Positions 24,503 through 32,827 of a stretch of DNA of 42,551 nucleotides are shown here, piece by piece. A program made the position numbers and the translations under genes. This DNA comes from Bacteroidaceae bacterium (GTDB taxonomy: Bacteria; Bacteroidota; Bacteroidia; Bacteroidales; Bacteroidaceae): contig JAILDV010000014.1 of assembly GCA_024688885.1 (NCBI GenBank), positions 1 to 42,551 on the forward strand. The letters run 5' to 3'. Positions within the stretch are counted from its first letter, which is position 1; each line of letters starts with the position of its first letter. The notes beneath the pieces were generated by a model that saw nothing but the letters and a program-made list of their open reading frames with translations, ran no database searches and had not been told where the DNA came from.

Positions 24503-25918
24503 TCATCCCCTTTTTTCCATCTTGGAGAAGAGGCTGATGAGGAGGGAACCAAGTATGCCGGCACTGAGTGAACCGAGCAGAACGGCAATTTTGCCGGATG
24601 AACGGAGCATGTCGGTAGTGGTTGCGTCGAGTTCTCCGAAGGAGAGGGTGTCGACGAAGATGGCCATGGTGAAGCCAATGCCTCCAAGACAGGCAACAGC
24701 GAAAAGCATCTTCCATGAGGCTCCTTCGGGCATGGCGCCCACTTTGCACTTGATGGCAATGAAGGAGGCGAGGGTGATACCTATTGGCTTGCCTAAGAGC
24801 AATCCAAAGAAGATGCCCATGCCGACCATTCCGACTCCCTCGAGTGGAAGTGCCTGGAAGATGTTGAAGAAGCTGATGTCGGGGATGACCACTCCTGCGT
24901 TGGCAAGGGCGAAGATGGGCATGATGAGGAAGTTGACCCATGGGTTGAGCGCATGCTCAAGACGATAGGACATGCCGATGGAATTGTTGGTGATGTAGCT
25001 CATGCGACGCAAGCAATGGCGCTGTGGCCCATTGGGGAATGGAATGCCTTGTTCAAATTCGTCATCATCGAATTTAGCGATACGTGTGAGGTACTTGCGG
25101 TTGCTGCGGTTGAGGTAAGAGCGACTGAAACGGGCATCCATAGGAATCATGAATGCCATGACCACGCCCGACATGGTGGAGTGGATGCCTGAGTAGTAGA
25201 ACAGGAACCACACGACAATGGCGGGAATGAGGTAGAACATCATGCGTTTCTCACCGAGCTTGTTCATGATGAGTATGCCTGCTATGAGCACGATGGCGAT
25301 GAGAAGCAGGGGCAGATTGATGTCACCACCATAGAAGAGTGCCACAACGAGGATGGCTCCGAGGTCATCGGCAATGGCAAGGGCGGTGAGGAATATCTTG
25401 AGGGAGACGGGCACTTTGTTGCCAAGGATGGACATGATGCCAACGGCAAAGGCGATGTCGGTGGCAGTGGGGATACCCCAACCACCTGCCGTGGTGGTGC
25501 CTATGTTGAAGAGGGTGTAGAAGAGGGCAGGGATTGCCATTCCACCTGCTGCGGCAATGACGGGCAGGAGTGCTTTCTTCACGCTGGAGAGTTCACCGCA
25601 AATCACTTCACGCTTGATTTCAAGTCCCACCGTGAAGAAGAAGATGACCATGAGGATGTCGTTGATGAATTTCTCAACGGTCATGTCTTGCGGGAAACTG
25701 ATGGTGAATGTCTCGTTGCTGATGGTCATGGAGAGGCTGGTCTCCAAAAACTCATGATAGAAGTGTGAGGTGGCGGGAAGGTTGGCAAGCAACATGGCGA
25801 TGATGACACATACGAGCAATGTCACACCACTTGCCCAAGGCTGCTTCCTGAAGTTCGTCTGAGATATCTTCATGGAGTGTAGCCCCTTGTTCCAAGTGTA
25901 GAGGGGAATAAGTCTCAT
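24503..25918 (-). CDS. nhaA: Na+/H+ antiporter NhaA
   Basis: Inner-membrane antiporter that expels Na+ in exchange for H+, important for salt and alkaline pH tolerance. The polytopic protein has about 12 membrane segments. The ion-binding elements are present: PTATDIAFAVG and ALAIADDLGAIL, the latter with the paired Asp equivalent to D163/D164 of E. coli. The start at 25918 gives 471 residues; ATG 25873 (456 residues, MKISQTNFRK) is a reasonable alternative. A longer cytoplasmic loop than in E. coli (around KYLTRIAKFDDDEFEQG) is typical of Bacteroidetes forms. It follows two AraC-type regulator genes on the same strand with a 50-bp gap, suggesting regulation by one of them. Confidence 0.93.
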   Translation of the reverse strand: MRLIPLYTWNKGLHSMKISQTNFRKQPWASGVTLLVCVIIAMLLANLPATSHFYHEFLETSLSMTISNETFTISFPQDMTVEKFINDILMVIFFFTVGLEIKREVICGELSSVKKALLPVIAAAGGMAIPALFYTLFNIGTTTAGGWGIPTATDIAFAVGIMSILGNKVPVSLKIFLTALAIADDLGAILVVALFYGGDINLPLLLIAIVLIAGILIMNKLGEKRMMFYLIPAIVVWFLFYYSGIHSTMSGVVMAFMIPMDARFSRSYLNRSNRKYLTRIAKFDDDEFEQGIPFPNGPQRHCLRRMSYITNNSIGMSYRLEHALNPWVNFLIMPIFALANAGVVIPDISFFNIFQALPLEGVGMVGMGIFFGLLLGKPIGITLASFIAIKCKVGAMPEGASWKMLFAVACLGGIGFTMAIFVDTLSFGELDATTTDMLRSSGKIAVLLGSLSAGILGSLLISLFSKMEKRG

Positions 25919-25968
25919 AAAACAATCTTTTTATCCTTTATCAATTAAAATGAATCTTCGAGTTCGCG

Positions 25969-26868
25969 CTATAACGTCTTTGAATTAGCAAAGTCTTTTG
26001 GTGTGATGCCTGTGACGCGTTTGAAGTATCTGCTGAAACTACTCACAGTGGGGAAGTGCAACGCCTCGCTGGTTTCTCCGAGTGTGTAGTGATGCACCAA
26101 AATCATTGCCTTCGCTTTCTGTATGACAGCTTCGTCTATCCATGCGGAGGCGTTTTTCTTGCTGTAGCTGGTGCAGACGAAAGATAGGTATTTGCTGGAA
26201 ATGCCAAGACGCTCGGCATAATACTGCACGGTTCGCTGCTGAATGGCGTATTTGTTGAGCAGGGAAAGGAACTTGCAATAGACGTCGTATTGGCGAGAGC
26301 TACTGTCTCCTTCAAGGGGCAGCGGGTTATAGTTGTGGATGTTGATGTTCTTGATCATGAGCGCATTGAGCAAGGAACTGATGTACACGTTGCGGAACTC
26401 ATAGTCAGGAGCTTGCAAATCCCGTTTGATGTCTTTGTAGATTTGAAGAACATCAGCGAGCTGCTGGGAGGAGAGGGGAGAGATGAAATGACGGAGGGAG
26501 AGGCGGGCATTGCTGTATGTGATGCCTGTCTCTTGATAAATCTGATTGGACACTTTGGGATAGGTGACAAACATGAAGTATTGGATGTCGGGATGACGGA
26601 AACGAATCTGGAGCGTGTTCTCAGGCATGATGGTCACGAACGTGTTCTTCCCGATGGTTTCTTCCTGCCCGTTGATGACGAGTTGGCATTCGCCGTCCGT
26701 TACATAAAGGGAAAGCCTCTGATATATCTTTGTGGATATGGCATTGCTGAGCTGCTCGAGGGGGTTGATGCCGTTGAATGTGTCGAACAGAAGCAGGTTG
26801 TCCTTGATGCCTGCTGAAGGAATGATGTCTTCCCGTGAGAATATATCGGTGTACTCGACGTAGTTCAT
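25969..26868 (-). CDS. AraC family transcriptional regulator
   Basis: A 299-residue protein with an N-terminal cupin-like sensing region and a C-terminal AraC double helix-turn-helix (about 205-299). The signature near the end is SSFSRYFKRVTGITPKDF. It resembles the next gene upstream in layout and in the YYAERLGISSKYLS region, so the two are diverged tandem paralogues. The gap to that gene is 15 bp, indicating one operon, and nhaA follows 50 bp downstream. The effector is unknown; control of nhaA is inference from position. Confidence 0.9.
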   Translation of the reverse strand: MNYVEYTDIFSREDIIPSAGIKDNLLLFDTFNGINPLEQLSNAISTKIYQRLSLYVTDGECQLVINGQEETIGKNTFVTIMPENTLQIRFRHPDIQYFMFVTYPKVSNQIYQETGITYSNARLSLRHFISPLSSQQLADVLQIYKDIKRDLQAPDYEFRNVYISSLLNALMIKNINIHNYNPLPLEGDSSSRQYDVYCKFLSLLNKYAIQQRTVQYYAERLGISSKYLSFVCTSYSKKNASAWIDEAVIQKAKAMILVHHYTLGETSEALHFPTVSSFSRYFKRVTGITPKDFANSKTL

Positions 26869-26883
26869 ATTGTTGGTCGGAAA

Positions 26884-27801
26884 TTATTGGTTTGATGCAA
26901 AATTGATGGATTTGATGTTGTTGTGCTTCACGTAGGCAAGGGGGGACATGCCTGTGATGCGCTTGAAGTAACGCCCGAAGAAACTTTGGCTGGGGAAATT
27001 GTATTCCAGACTGATTTTCTTGATGTTGTACTCGTTGTTGTAGAGCGTCTGCTTGATGGCATAGATGATGTATTGGTCTATTGCCTGAGATGCTGTAAGC
27101 CCCGTGTATTTGTAGACGATGGTCGTCAGGTATTTGGGGGTGATGTGCAACTGTTCGGCATAGTACTGCACGGAACGCTCTTCCCTGTGCTTCATGTTGA
27201 GCGTGTTGATGAAGTCGCTGAAGAACTTGTATTGCCGTGAGTCTTTGACGTAATGGATGAATTTCTTCTCGTCAATCATGGAGAAGAGTTTGGCAACGTA
27301 TGCTGAATAGTATGCACGCAGCACAATTTCCTTCATGGGATAGTTCTCTTGCTGATGTTCACGTTTGATGCGAAGATATGATTCCAACAGCGTTTCCGTT
27401 TCTTCTTGAGTGAAATGCATGTGATGGAATTTGAAGGCATTGTAGGTGAACTTGGGATGTATGTGTGTCCGCTTATAGATGTCTGCCATCAGGTGACTGC
27501 GAGTGAGGTAAGAGAAGAAAATGCAGCGGGACTCCTTGACCACCACGCTCATGCAAGGCATGACGGCAAGGTATTCGTTGGCTTTCACTTCAAGCTCGGT
27601 GCCTCCAATGATGATGTTGAGGGTGCCTCGCAACACAATGGTGACGTAGATGTATTCTGCATTGTAGACTTCTTTCCTGGCATGGATGACGGGATCACCT
27701 TTCTCGTCAAGATTGTCCATGATGGTGTATTTTCCTTCGAAGGAAGAGAAGAATGCATTTTGTGCATCGTCTCGAGTGATGAGATCTCCTTTCAGAATCA
27801 T
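26884..27801 (-). CDS. AraC family transcriptional regulator
   Basis: A 305-residue regulator with an N-terminal cupin-like region and a C-terminal AraC helix-turn-helix (ending SFFGRYFKRITGMSPLAY). ATG 27801 is chosen; a TTG two codons earlier is possible but unnecessary. It is first in a tandem pair with a 15-bp gap. A perfect dyad GAACCTA/TAGGTTC ends 14 nt upstream of the ATG and is a candidate autoregulatory site. No consensus -7 box is obvious upstream. Confidence 0.9.
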   Translation of the reverse strand: MILKGDLITRDDAQNAFFSSFEGKYTIMDNLDEKGDPVIHARKEVYNAEYIYVTIVLRGTLNIIIGGTELEVKANEYLAVMPCMSVVVKESRCIFFSYLTRSHLMADIYKRTHIHPKFTYNAFKFHHMHFTQEETETLLESYLRIKREHQQENYPMKEIVLRAYYSAYVAKLFSMIDEKKFIHYVKDSRQYKFFSDFINTLNMKHREERSVQYYAEQLHITPKYLTTIVYKYTGLTASQAIDQYIIYAIKQTLYNNEYNIKKISLEYNFPSQSFFGRYFKRITGMSPLAYVKHNNIKSINFASNQ

Positions 27802-27814
27802 AATCAAATGCTGT

Positions 27815-27833
27815 GAACCTATAATTTAGGTTC
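27815..27833. promoter_or_regulatory. Candidate operator upstream of the araC pair
   Basis: Perfect 7-bp inverted repeat GAACCTA-TAATT-TAGGTTC just upstream of the first regulator's ATG. A role as regulator binding site is inferred from position; it could also be a small 5' hairpin. Confidence 0.4.
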
Positions 27834-27891
27834 TTAAGTTAAAAAATTATCAGTCAGTTATAAGATGAAGTATCTATTATTAAGTGATGTG

Positions 27892-28416
27892 TCAACTGTT
27901 TGCTGCACGCAGGATGAGCGTTGTGGCTCCTATGGTGATGATGGCTCCGTCTTCAAGGTTGATGCGGTCAACATCACGAAGGATGTCATTCATGTAGAAT
28001 GTGCCAGTGTCGCTCGGAGCGTCGCGAAGGATGTATTGCAGTTTTCCTTGCTTGTTCTTTTTGACTGTGATGACACAGTGGAAGGTGTCTATGCTGGGGT
28101 CGCGTGTCTCGATGGGCTTGTTGATGTTGGTGCCCCGTACGTATCTCCCAAATTCATTTTCACCTAAATCTAATGGAATGACTTGCTTGAAGGCAAATCG
28201 GTTCTCCACCACAACTATGCTGCCATAGTCCTCATTGTAGGCATGCTCGTCGAGATTTTTCTCTTCATGCCTGTTGGAGAGTTTTGATTTTCCGATGCGG
28301 ATGCCAAACTCCTTTTTGCAATGTTCACATACAAAGACAAGGGACTGGCCATCTGCGTATTTTGTTTCGTCGAAGACAATGTAGCTGTCGCATTTAGGAC
28401 ATCTGACTCTCTTCAT
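27892..28416 (-). CDS. Zinc-ribbon FHA-domain protein
   Basis: A 174-residue cytoplasmic protein. An N-terminal zinc ribbon uses C6, C9, C30 and C33 (CPKC and CEHC pairs). A C-terminal FHA domain (about 70-172) keeps R91 of the FGR motif, H113 in TFHCVITV and N143 in TFYMND, the positions that bind phosphothreonine in canonical FHA domains. It probably recognises a phosphorylated partner, but no Ser/Thr kinase gene is next to it. It follows the HU-SPOR gene with a 14-bp gap, so the two are likely co-transcribed. Confidence 0.85.
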   Translation of the reverse strand: MKRVRCPKCDSYIVFDETKYADGQSLVFVCEHCKKEFGIRIGKSKLSNRHEEKNLDEHAYNEDYGSIVVVENRFAFKQVIPLDLGENEFGRYVRGTNINKPIETRDPSIDTFHCVITVKKNKQGKLQYILRDAPSDTGTFYMNDILRDVDRINLEDGAIITIGATTLILRAANS

Positions 28417-28430
28417 GCCATCCTCCCTTC

Positions 28431-29495
28431 TTACAGTTCAAGTATCCAAGCCTCGGCAAATGCAGCATTCTCTTGACGAAGTTTGTTCAGTGCCTGTTGT
28501 GCTGCTGATTCGTCTGCATATTCAGAGTAGAGGACACGGCTTACTTTGCCGTTCTTCACATATCGTCCTTCGCTTAATCCTTCCTTGGCAAGATCTTTGA
28601 TGAATTTCTCGGCATTGTCTTGGCTCACATAGGTGGCAAGAACAATGGCAAAACGAGTTTTTTCCACTTGAGCAGGATTTTCCTTGGCTTCGCTTGCCTT
28701 TGCTGGCTCAGCTTTGGCAGGAACGGGCTTAGCTGCCTCGTTCTTGACGGGAGCGGCAATTGGCTGAACGGTAGCTGGTTTGGCTGGCTTGACGGCAACC
28801 TTGTCCATTGTGGGGAAGGCTGCGACAATCGTGTCGGAATTGCCGTTCGGCTGATTCATGACCAAATAGGAGAAGCAGAAGAAGAGCAATACTGCTGCAG
28901 CGGCTGCAATGCCCATGTCCAACCAACGACGATTGAAGTGGATAATCACATCTCCACGTTTTGCTTTCTGTTCGGTGGGCTTTGGAGATGTTTCTTTTTC
29001 CTGCTTGGCGATGTGCATGGAAGCGGCGGCAGCCTGCAAGTTCCGCTCTATGTCTTTCTCCTTGATGACATGCTGGAGAGATTTCATCTCATAGGAATAC
29101 AGCCCGTAGAGGGATGGAGTGAGTGCTCCTGTTTCGGGTGAGATGAAAGAAATGTTCTGATTGAGCCCTTTCTTGATGATACCGATGTTTTCCAACTCAT
29201 ACTCACCCTTCATCTCCAATTCGTTCATCATCTTCTCCAGGTCTTTTTCCATCTGGAGATTGGCAGCAGGGTAGGATGTGTCGTAGGCAGCCATGTAGGA
29301 CTGTACCAACAAGCCATCGTTCACTTGAAGCTGCTGGTTGAACCCGATTGTGCGATAGGGAGGGAGAAAAAGACCTTCTTCTTCCCCTGTGTATCTGGCA
29401 TCGGCGTGGTTGGTAATGAATCCACCCAAACCCGGCACAATCACACAGTCATGCTCGAGCAGCAATAATTCAATATGTCTTGCTATAGAAATCAT
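28431..29495 (-). CDS. HU-like (CCDC81-type) and SPOR-domain membrane protein
   Basis: A 354-residue membrane protein. The N-terminus (about 1-130) resembles the prokaryotic CCDC81-type HU domains, with VPGLGGFI at 20-27. A single membrane helix lies at about 191-213, then a Pro/Ala/Lys-rich linker (about 220-275), then a C-terminal SPOR domain (about 278-354), which in other proteins binds denuded septal peptidoglycan. The layout suggests a link between cytoplasmic nucleic acid or protein contacts and the cell wall at division; that is inference. ATG 29495 is chosen over an upstream in-frame start at 29510 because the -7 box overlaps the latter; the mRNA would be leaderless. The FHA gene follows 14 bp downstream. 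Confidence 0.85.
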   Translation of the reverse strand: MISIARHIELLLLEHDCVIVPGLGGFITNHADARYTGEEEGLFLPPYRTIGFNQQLQVNDGLLVQSYMAAYDTSYPAANLQMEKDLEKMMNELEMKGEYELENIGIIKKGLNQNISFISPETGALTPSLYGLYSYEMKSLQHVIKEKDIERNLQAAAASMHIAKQEKETSPKPTEQKAKRGDVIIHFNRRWLDMGIAAAAAVLLFFCFSYLVMNQPNGNSDTIVAAFPTMDKVAVKPAKPATVQPIAAPVKNEAAKPVPAKAEPAKASEAKENPAQVEKTRFAIVLATYVSQDNAEKFIKDLAKEGLSEGRYVKNGKVSRVLYSEYADESAAQQALNKLRQENAAFAEAWILEL

Positions 29496-29499
29496 GCCA

Positions 29500-29507
29500 C
29501 AAAGATA
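29500..29507 (-). promoter_or_regulatory. -7 box of the HU-SPOR gene
   Basis: TATCTTTG on the minus strand ends 4 nt before ATG 29495, so the predicted start site is at or next to the start codon. TTG lies 22 nt upstream of the box, slightly longer than usual. Confidence 0.6.
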
Positions 29508-29592
29508 CAATGTATTTTTATAATATGCGCAATATTTACATATTTATTTTAAGAAAATTGTACGTTTTGTCCACAAACCCCAACATTTTGAC

Positions 29593-29626
29593 TATAAAAA
29601 AGAGCCACATGATTTTCATGTGACTC
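29593..29626 (-). terminator. secG terminator
   Basis: On the minus strand GAGTCACATG/CATGTGGCTC (one U-G pair) closes a 5-nt loop and is followed by TTTTTTAT. Confidence 0.85.
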
Positions 29627-29649
29627 CCATTTCTCTTGTTATGTGTTCT

Positions 29650-29979
29650 TTATTTTGCAGGAGTCTGTGTGCCGGTGGCAGGGAAGGTAGGAACATTCTC
29701 TGCGTCGGTTGACTGAGCTGGAGCTGTGATGTTGATTGGTGCTTCTTCCACTGTGTTTCTGGTCACGAATGCTGCAGAAACAATGCTGAGCACTACCATC
29801 GCAATAGCCAAACCCCATGTGGCTTTCTCAAGGAAGTCTGTTGTCTTGCGAACACCCATGATCTGGTTTGAAGAGGCGAAGCTGGATGCAAGACCACCGC
29901 CTTTAGATTCCTGAATAAGAACGATTCCGCACATCAAAAGTGATGCGAGAATGATAAGTACAATGATTAGTGGGTACAT
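29650..29979 (-). CDS. secG: Preprotein translocase subunit SecG
   Basis: Small accessory subunit of the SecYEG channel in the inner membrane. The 109-residue protein has two hydrophobic helices (about 2-21 and 50-73) separated by the conserved SecG loop LIQESKGGGLASSF. A Thr/Pro/Ala-rich tail is typical of Bacteroidetes versions. It is the last gene of the regulator - LptE - TPR - SecG run, 61 bp after the TPR-like gene and just before a terminator. Confidence 0.95.
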   Translation of the reverse strand: MYPLIIVLIILASLLMCGIVLIQESKGGGLASSFASSNQIMGVRKTTDFLEKATWGLAIAMVVLSIVSAAFVTRNTVEEAPINITAPAQSTDAENVPTFPATGTQTPAK

Positions 29980-30040
29980 TTTTGTTATTTGATTTTTTGT
30001 TTATTTATCTTGTTTTTGCTTCAATATCTGAGGGGAAAAA

Positions 30041-30787
30041 TCACTTGTTTTCTTTCAAGAGCACCTCCAGCAGATAAATTTGCGCTGCAAAGTTAGAACT
30101 TTTTTTTGGATTATTCAAAGAAATCTTGCGTAATATTTCCAAAGCCTGTTGATATCTGCCTTGTTTTATGTAGATATTGACCATGCTTTCGGTATAAATC
30201 TCTTCATCTTCCGCTGAAAATTCCGGAGACTCGAATTCTTCGTCATCCATCTCGGAGATGTCCATGCGCTGTTTCCCTTTTGTCTCCTCAATGAAACTGT
30301 CAATGAGGTCGGCACCTTTGAGTTTGGGAGCTTCGCCACTGGCATCGTTTGATGTGCCAAGTGTCTGTGAATCCTGTTGCATGAGATAGGAGGCGTAATC
30401 ATTGGTCAGATCAATCAATGACGGGGTTTCACGTTGTGGACCATGGTCATCATCTGTTTCAATGCCTCCTTCCTGCAGGAAGCGGTCAATCAGCGAAATG
30501 GTTCTTTCGCTCTCACCTTCAGTCTCGATGTCGAGGGTGTCGCTGTGGGTGGGAAGGGTGTAGTTGATGCCTTCCGTCAAGGTGAATAGAGCTGTACGGT
30601 CTGGAACGAACGAGCTTGCCTTTCTCAGTTCTGCACCAAAATCTTGTGAGTGGAGTCTGTACAGATTGGATATATAGAGCAGTCGTGCCACCTGAAAGAA
30701 TGGGTATCGTTCAACCAAAGCTTTCAGTTCTGGCAGTGTTTCGGCATTTAATTTTGAAGGGTCTTCCAATAACTCTCTTATATTCAT
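30041..30787 (-). CDS. Conserved hypothetical protein with C-terminal TPR-like region
   Basis: A 248-residue soluble protein without a signal peptide. The N-terminal part (MNIRELLEDPSKLNAETLPE) is helical. The central region (about 80-185) is acidic and of low complexity. The C-terminus (about 200-240, SMVNIYIKQGRYQQALEILR) matches a tetratricopeptide motif. Function is unknown. Its place between lptE and secG, with gaps of 34 and 61 bp, suggests a link to envelope biogenesis or export. Confidence 0.8.
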   Translation of the reverse strand: MNIRELLEDPSKLNAETLPELKALVERYPFFQVARLLYISNLYRLHSQDFGAELRKASSFVPDRTALFTLTEGINYTLPTHSDTLDIETEGESERTISLIDRFLQEGGIETDDDHGPQRETPSLIDLTNDYASYLMQQDSQTLGTSNDASGEAPKLKGADLIDSFIEETKGKQRMDISEMDDEEFESPEFSAEDEEIYTESMVNIYIKQGRYQQALEILRKISLNNPKKSSNFAAQIYLLEVLLKENK

Positions 30788-30821
30788 TGTCTTCTTTAAG
30801 TGAATAGGTTTTAGTGGCTGA

Positions 30822-31337
30822 TTACCAATCTGCTACTGTGGTATTAAATATCTGGTCAACGATGTCGTCTATCATCTGCTGAACTAATTCTTCCTGCACT
30901 GCCGACAATTGTTTGGATGAGTCGTATTCAGTTGTTGCGCTGAATCGTTGTTCGAAATCCTTTTCATGATTCTTGGTGTTGACAAAGCGCACATTCACCA
31001 CAATTTTCAACTGCACCTGCGTGGAGTATCCATCTGAACCCACACTCTTGTTCGTCTGACTGTATTCAACGATTTCGCCTGACAGTTGCAGGTCACCGTC
31101 ACGCTTCAAGACTTTCAGCTTGGTCTTTTGAGCATAAGCGTCACTGATGCTGTTGTAGAACATCGACTCCATCGGGCTCCACACATAGTTGGCACGAATG
31201 GGAAACTTGTCGAGGCTGATGCTCTTGGTCTTAGTGTAGTCAATGCTTGTGCCCGTGAACTTGTAGCTCACGCTGCAAGCTACCAATACACTCACAAGCA
31301 GCAGTGTCAAACTTGATATGGTGATGTGTCTTCTCAT
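30822..31337 (-). CDS. lptE: LptE-family LPS-assembly lipoprotein
   Basis: A 171-residue lipoprotein expected to act with LptD in inserting lipopolysaccharide into the outer membrane. The lipoprotein signal ends at SVLVAC, giving C21 as the acylated cysteine. The mature part contains the LptE-like SVSYKFTGTSIDY start and a strand-helix pattern ending in a long helix (SAVQEELVQQMIDDIVDQIF). Bacteroidetes LptE proteins are divergent, so the name rests on the lipobox, size and position after the sigma54-type regulator (43-bp gap). Confidence 0.85.
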   Translation of the reverse strand: MRRHITISSLTLLLVSVLVACSVSYKFTGTSIDYTKTKSISLDKFPIRANYVWSPMESMFYNSISDAYAQKTKLKVLKRDGDLQLSGEIVEYSQTNKSVGSDGYSTQVQLKIVVNVRFVNTKNHEKDFEQRFSATTEYDSSKQLSAVQEELVQQMIDDIVDQIFNTTVADW

Positions 31338-31380
31338 CTCTTCTGATTTGTCATCTTTGCACTTTTCAATGCCTGGTTTT

Positions 31381-32646
31381 CTAAATCTCCAATCCGTAGT
31401 CTTTTATTTTTCTATATAATGTGCGTTCGGAGATGTCAAGCTCCTGAGCCGTCTTCTTGCGGTTGCCGTTGTTGCGTTTCAGCGAGTCGATGATGTTTTT
31501 CTTCATCAGCTCCTTGTTCGACATGGGGGTTTCCTCAATCGTCTCAATGTCTTCCACGTCCTGTATGCTGTGGCTGGAGTAGGGCATATTGCTTTGCGGC
31601 TGATACCGTTGTTTATTGACGATGTAGGGTTGCAGTTCCTCTGCCTCCTCGTTGTAAAGCCCATAATGCCCTTGTGGTACATTCTGCATGTTGTCCATGT
31701 TGTTGTGTACCAATTCTTTCAAATCTTTCACCTCCTTGCCAATGCTTGACAGCAGTTGGAACAACAAGTCACGTTCTTTCTCGTAGCTGTGTGTTTCAGG
31801 GGTGTGCATTTCTCTGTTGGCACCATGCAACACCAAACTGGTTTCTCCCAGTGAATCGTCTGTCACACCATAACTCATCAGAATTTGAGGAGTGATTTCA
31901 CGTTCCTGGCTGATGATGCTGATTTGCTCCACCAAATTGCGTAACTGACGAATGTTGCCCGGCCACTTGTATTTCAAAAGAAGCATGCGTGCCTCTTCTG
32001 TCAGGCGTACAGGCTCTATGCGGTATTTCTCGGAGATGTCGTAGGCGAATTTTCTGAATAACAGTTCAATGTCGCGTCCTCTTTCTCTCAATGGAGGCAT
32101 GCTGATGGGAATCGTGTTCAGACGATAATACAGGTCTTCGCGGAACTTTCCCTCCCTGATGGCTTTCTGCATGTTCACATTTGTTGCTGCCACAATCCTC
32201 ACGTTGGTCTTTATCACTTCGCTTTCACCCACACGGATGTATTCACCTGTCTCCAACACCCGCAGCAGACGTGCTTGTGTGGCAAGTGGAAGTTCACCCA
32301 CTTCATCCAAGAAGAGTGTTCCGTTGTTTGCCACGCTAAAATAGCCCTCACGGTCATCCAGTGCTCCTGTGAAGGAGCCTTTCTTGTGTCCAAACAGCTC
32401 GGAATCTATTGTGCCTTCCGGAAGTGAACCACAGTTGATGGCGAAATACTTGTTGTGCTTTCGCGTGGAATTATCGTGAATCACCTTCGGCAACACTTCC
32501 TTACCCACACCGCTTTCACCATATATCAGCACCGATAACTCCGTCGGTGCCACTTGAATGGCTATGTCGATGCTGCGGTTCAAACCATCGTAGTTGCCTA
32601 CAATGCCATATCGTTGCTTGATTTGTTGTATAGCTTTCTCGTCCAT
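31381..32646 (-). CDS. Sigma54-interacting AAA+ transcriptional regulator (Fis-type HTH)
   Basis: A 421-residue enhancer-binding-type regulator without an N-terminal receiver or sensor domain. The AAA+ domain starts almost at the N-terminus: Walker A GESGVGKE (43-50), sigma54-contact loop GSFTGA (90-95, normally GAFTGA), Walker B LFLDEVGE (111-118), and an arginine-finger region around REDLYYRL. After a linker, a Fis-type helix-turn-helix (NRKKTAQELDISERTLYRKI) ends the protein. ATG 32646 is chosen; an in-frame extension to 32700 crosses the promoter. It probably drives its own promoter region or other sigma54 genes; it leads the lptE-secG run. Confidence 0.93.
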   Translation of the reverse strand: MDEKAIQQIKQRYGIVGNYDGLNRSIDIAIQVAPTELSVLIYGESGVGKEVLPKVIHDNSTRKHNKYFAINCGSLPEGTIDSELFGHKKGSFTGALDDREGYFSVANNGTLFLDEVGELPLATQARLLRVLETGEYIRVGESEVIKTNVRIVAATNVNMQKAIREGKFREDLYYRLNTIPISMPPLRERGRDIELLFRKFAYDISEKYRIEPVRLTEEARMLLLKYKWPGNIRQLRNLVEQISIISQEREITPQILMSYGVTDDSLGETSLVLHGANREMHTPETHSYEKERDLLFQLLSSIGKEVKDLKELVHNNMDNMQNVPQGHYGLYNEEAEELQPYIVNKQRYQPQSNMPYSSHSIQDVEDIETIEETPMSNKELMKKNIIDSLKRNNGNRKKTAQELDISERTLYRKIKDYGLEI

Positions 32647-32670
32647 GGTGGTCAAAACACAAAATCGTGA

Positions 32671-32700
32671 CAAAATTACACAAATTCCCTCAACTAACAA
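32671..32700 (-). promoter_or_regulatory. Promoter of the regulator - lptE - TPR - secG operon
   Basis: On the minus strand TTG (32698-32700), 19 nt, TAATTTTG (32671-32678): a consensus primary-sigma promoter, 24 nt before the ATG. A 10-bp inverted repeat ATTCCCTCAA/TTGAGGGAAT (32684-32693, 32718-32727) straddles the -33 element. Confidence 0.75.
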
Positions 32701-32827
32701 TGAAATTTTGTCAGTTTTTGAGGGAATCAGGAGTTTTTGTGCAAACTTTTGCCTTCCTTGCGAGTTTATGCAACGAGTGAAGGATTATTTATCTGGCATA
32801 GCTGCAACGTCACGTCTTTTCAGAAGG

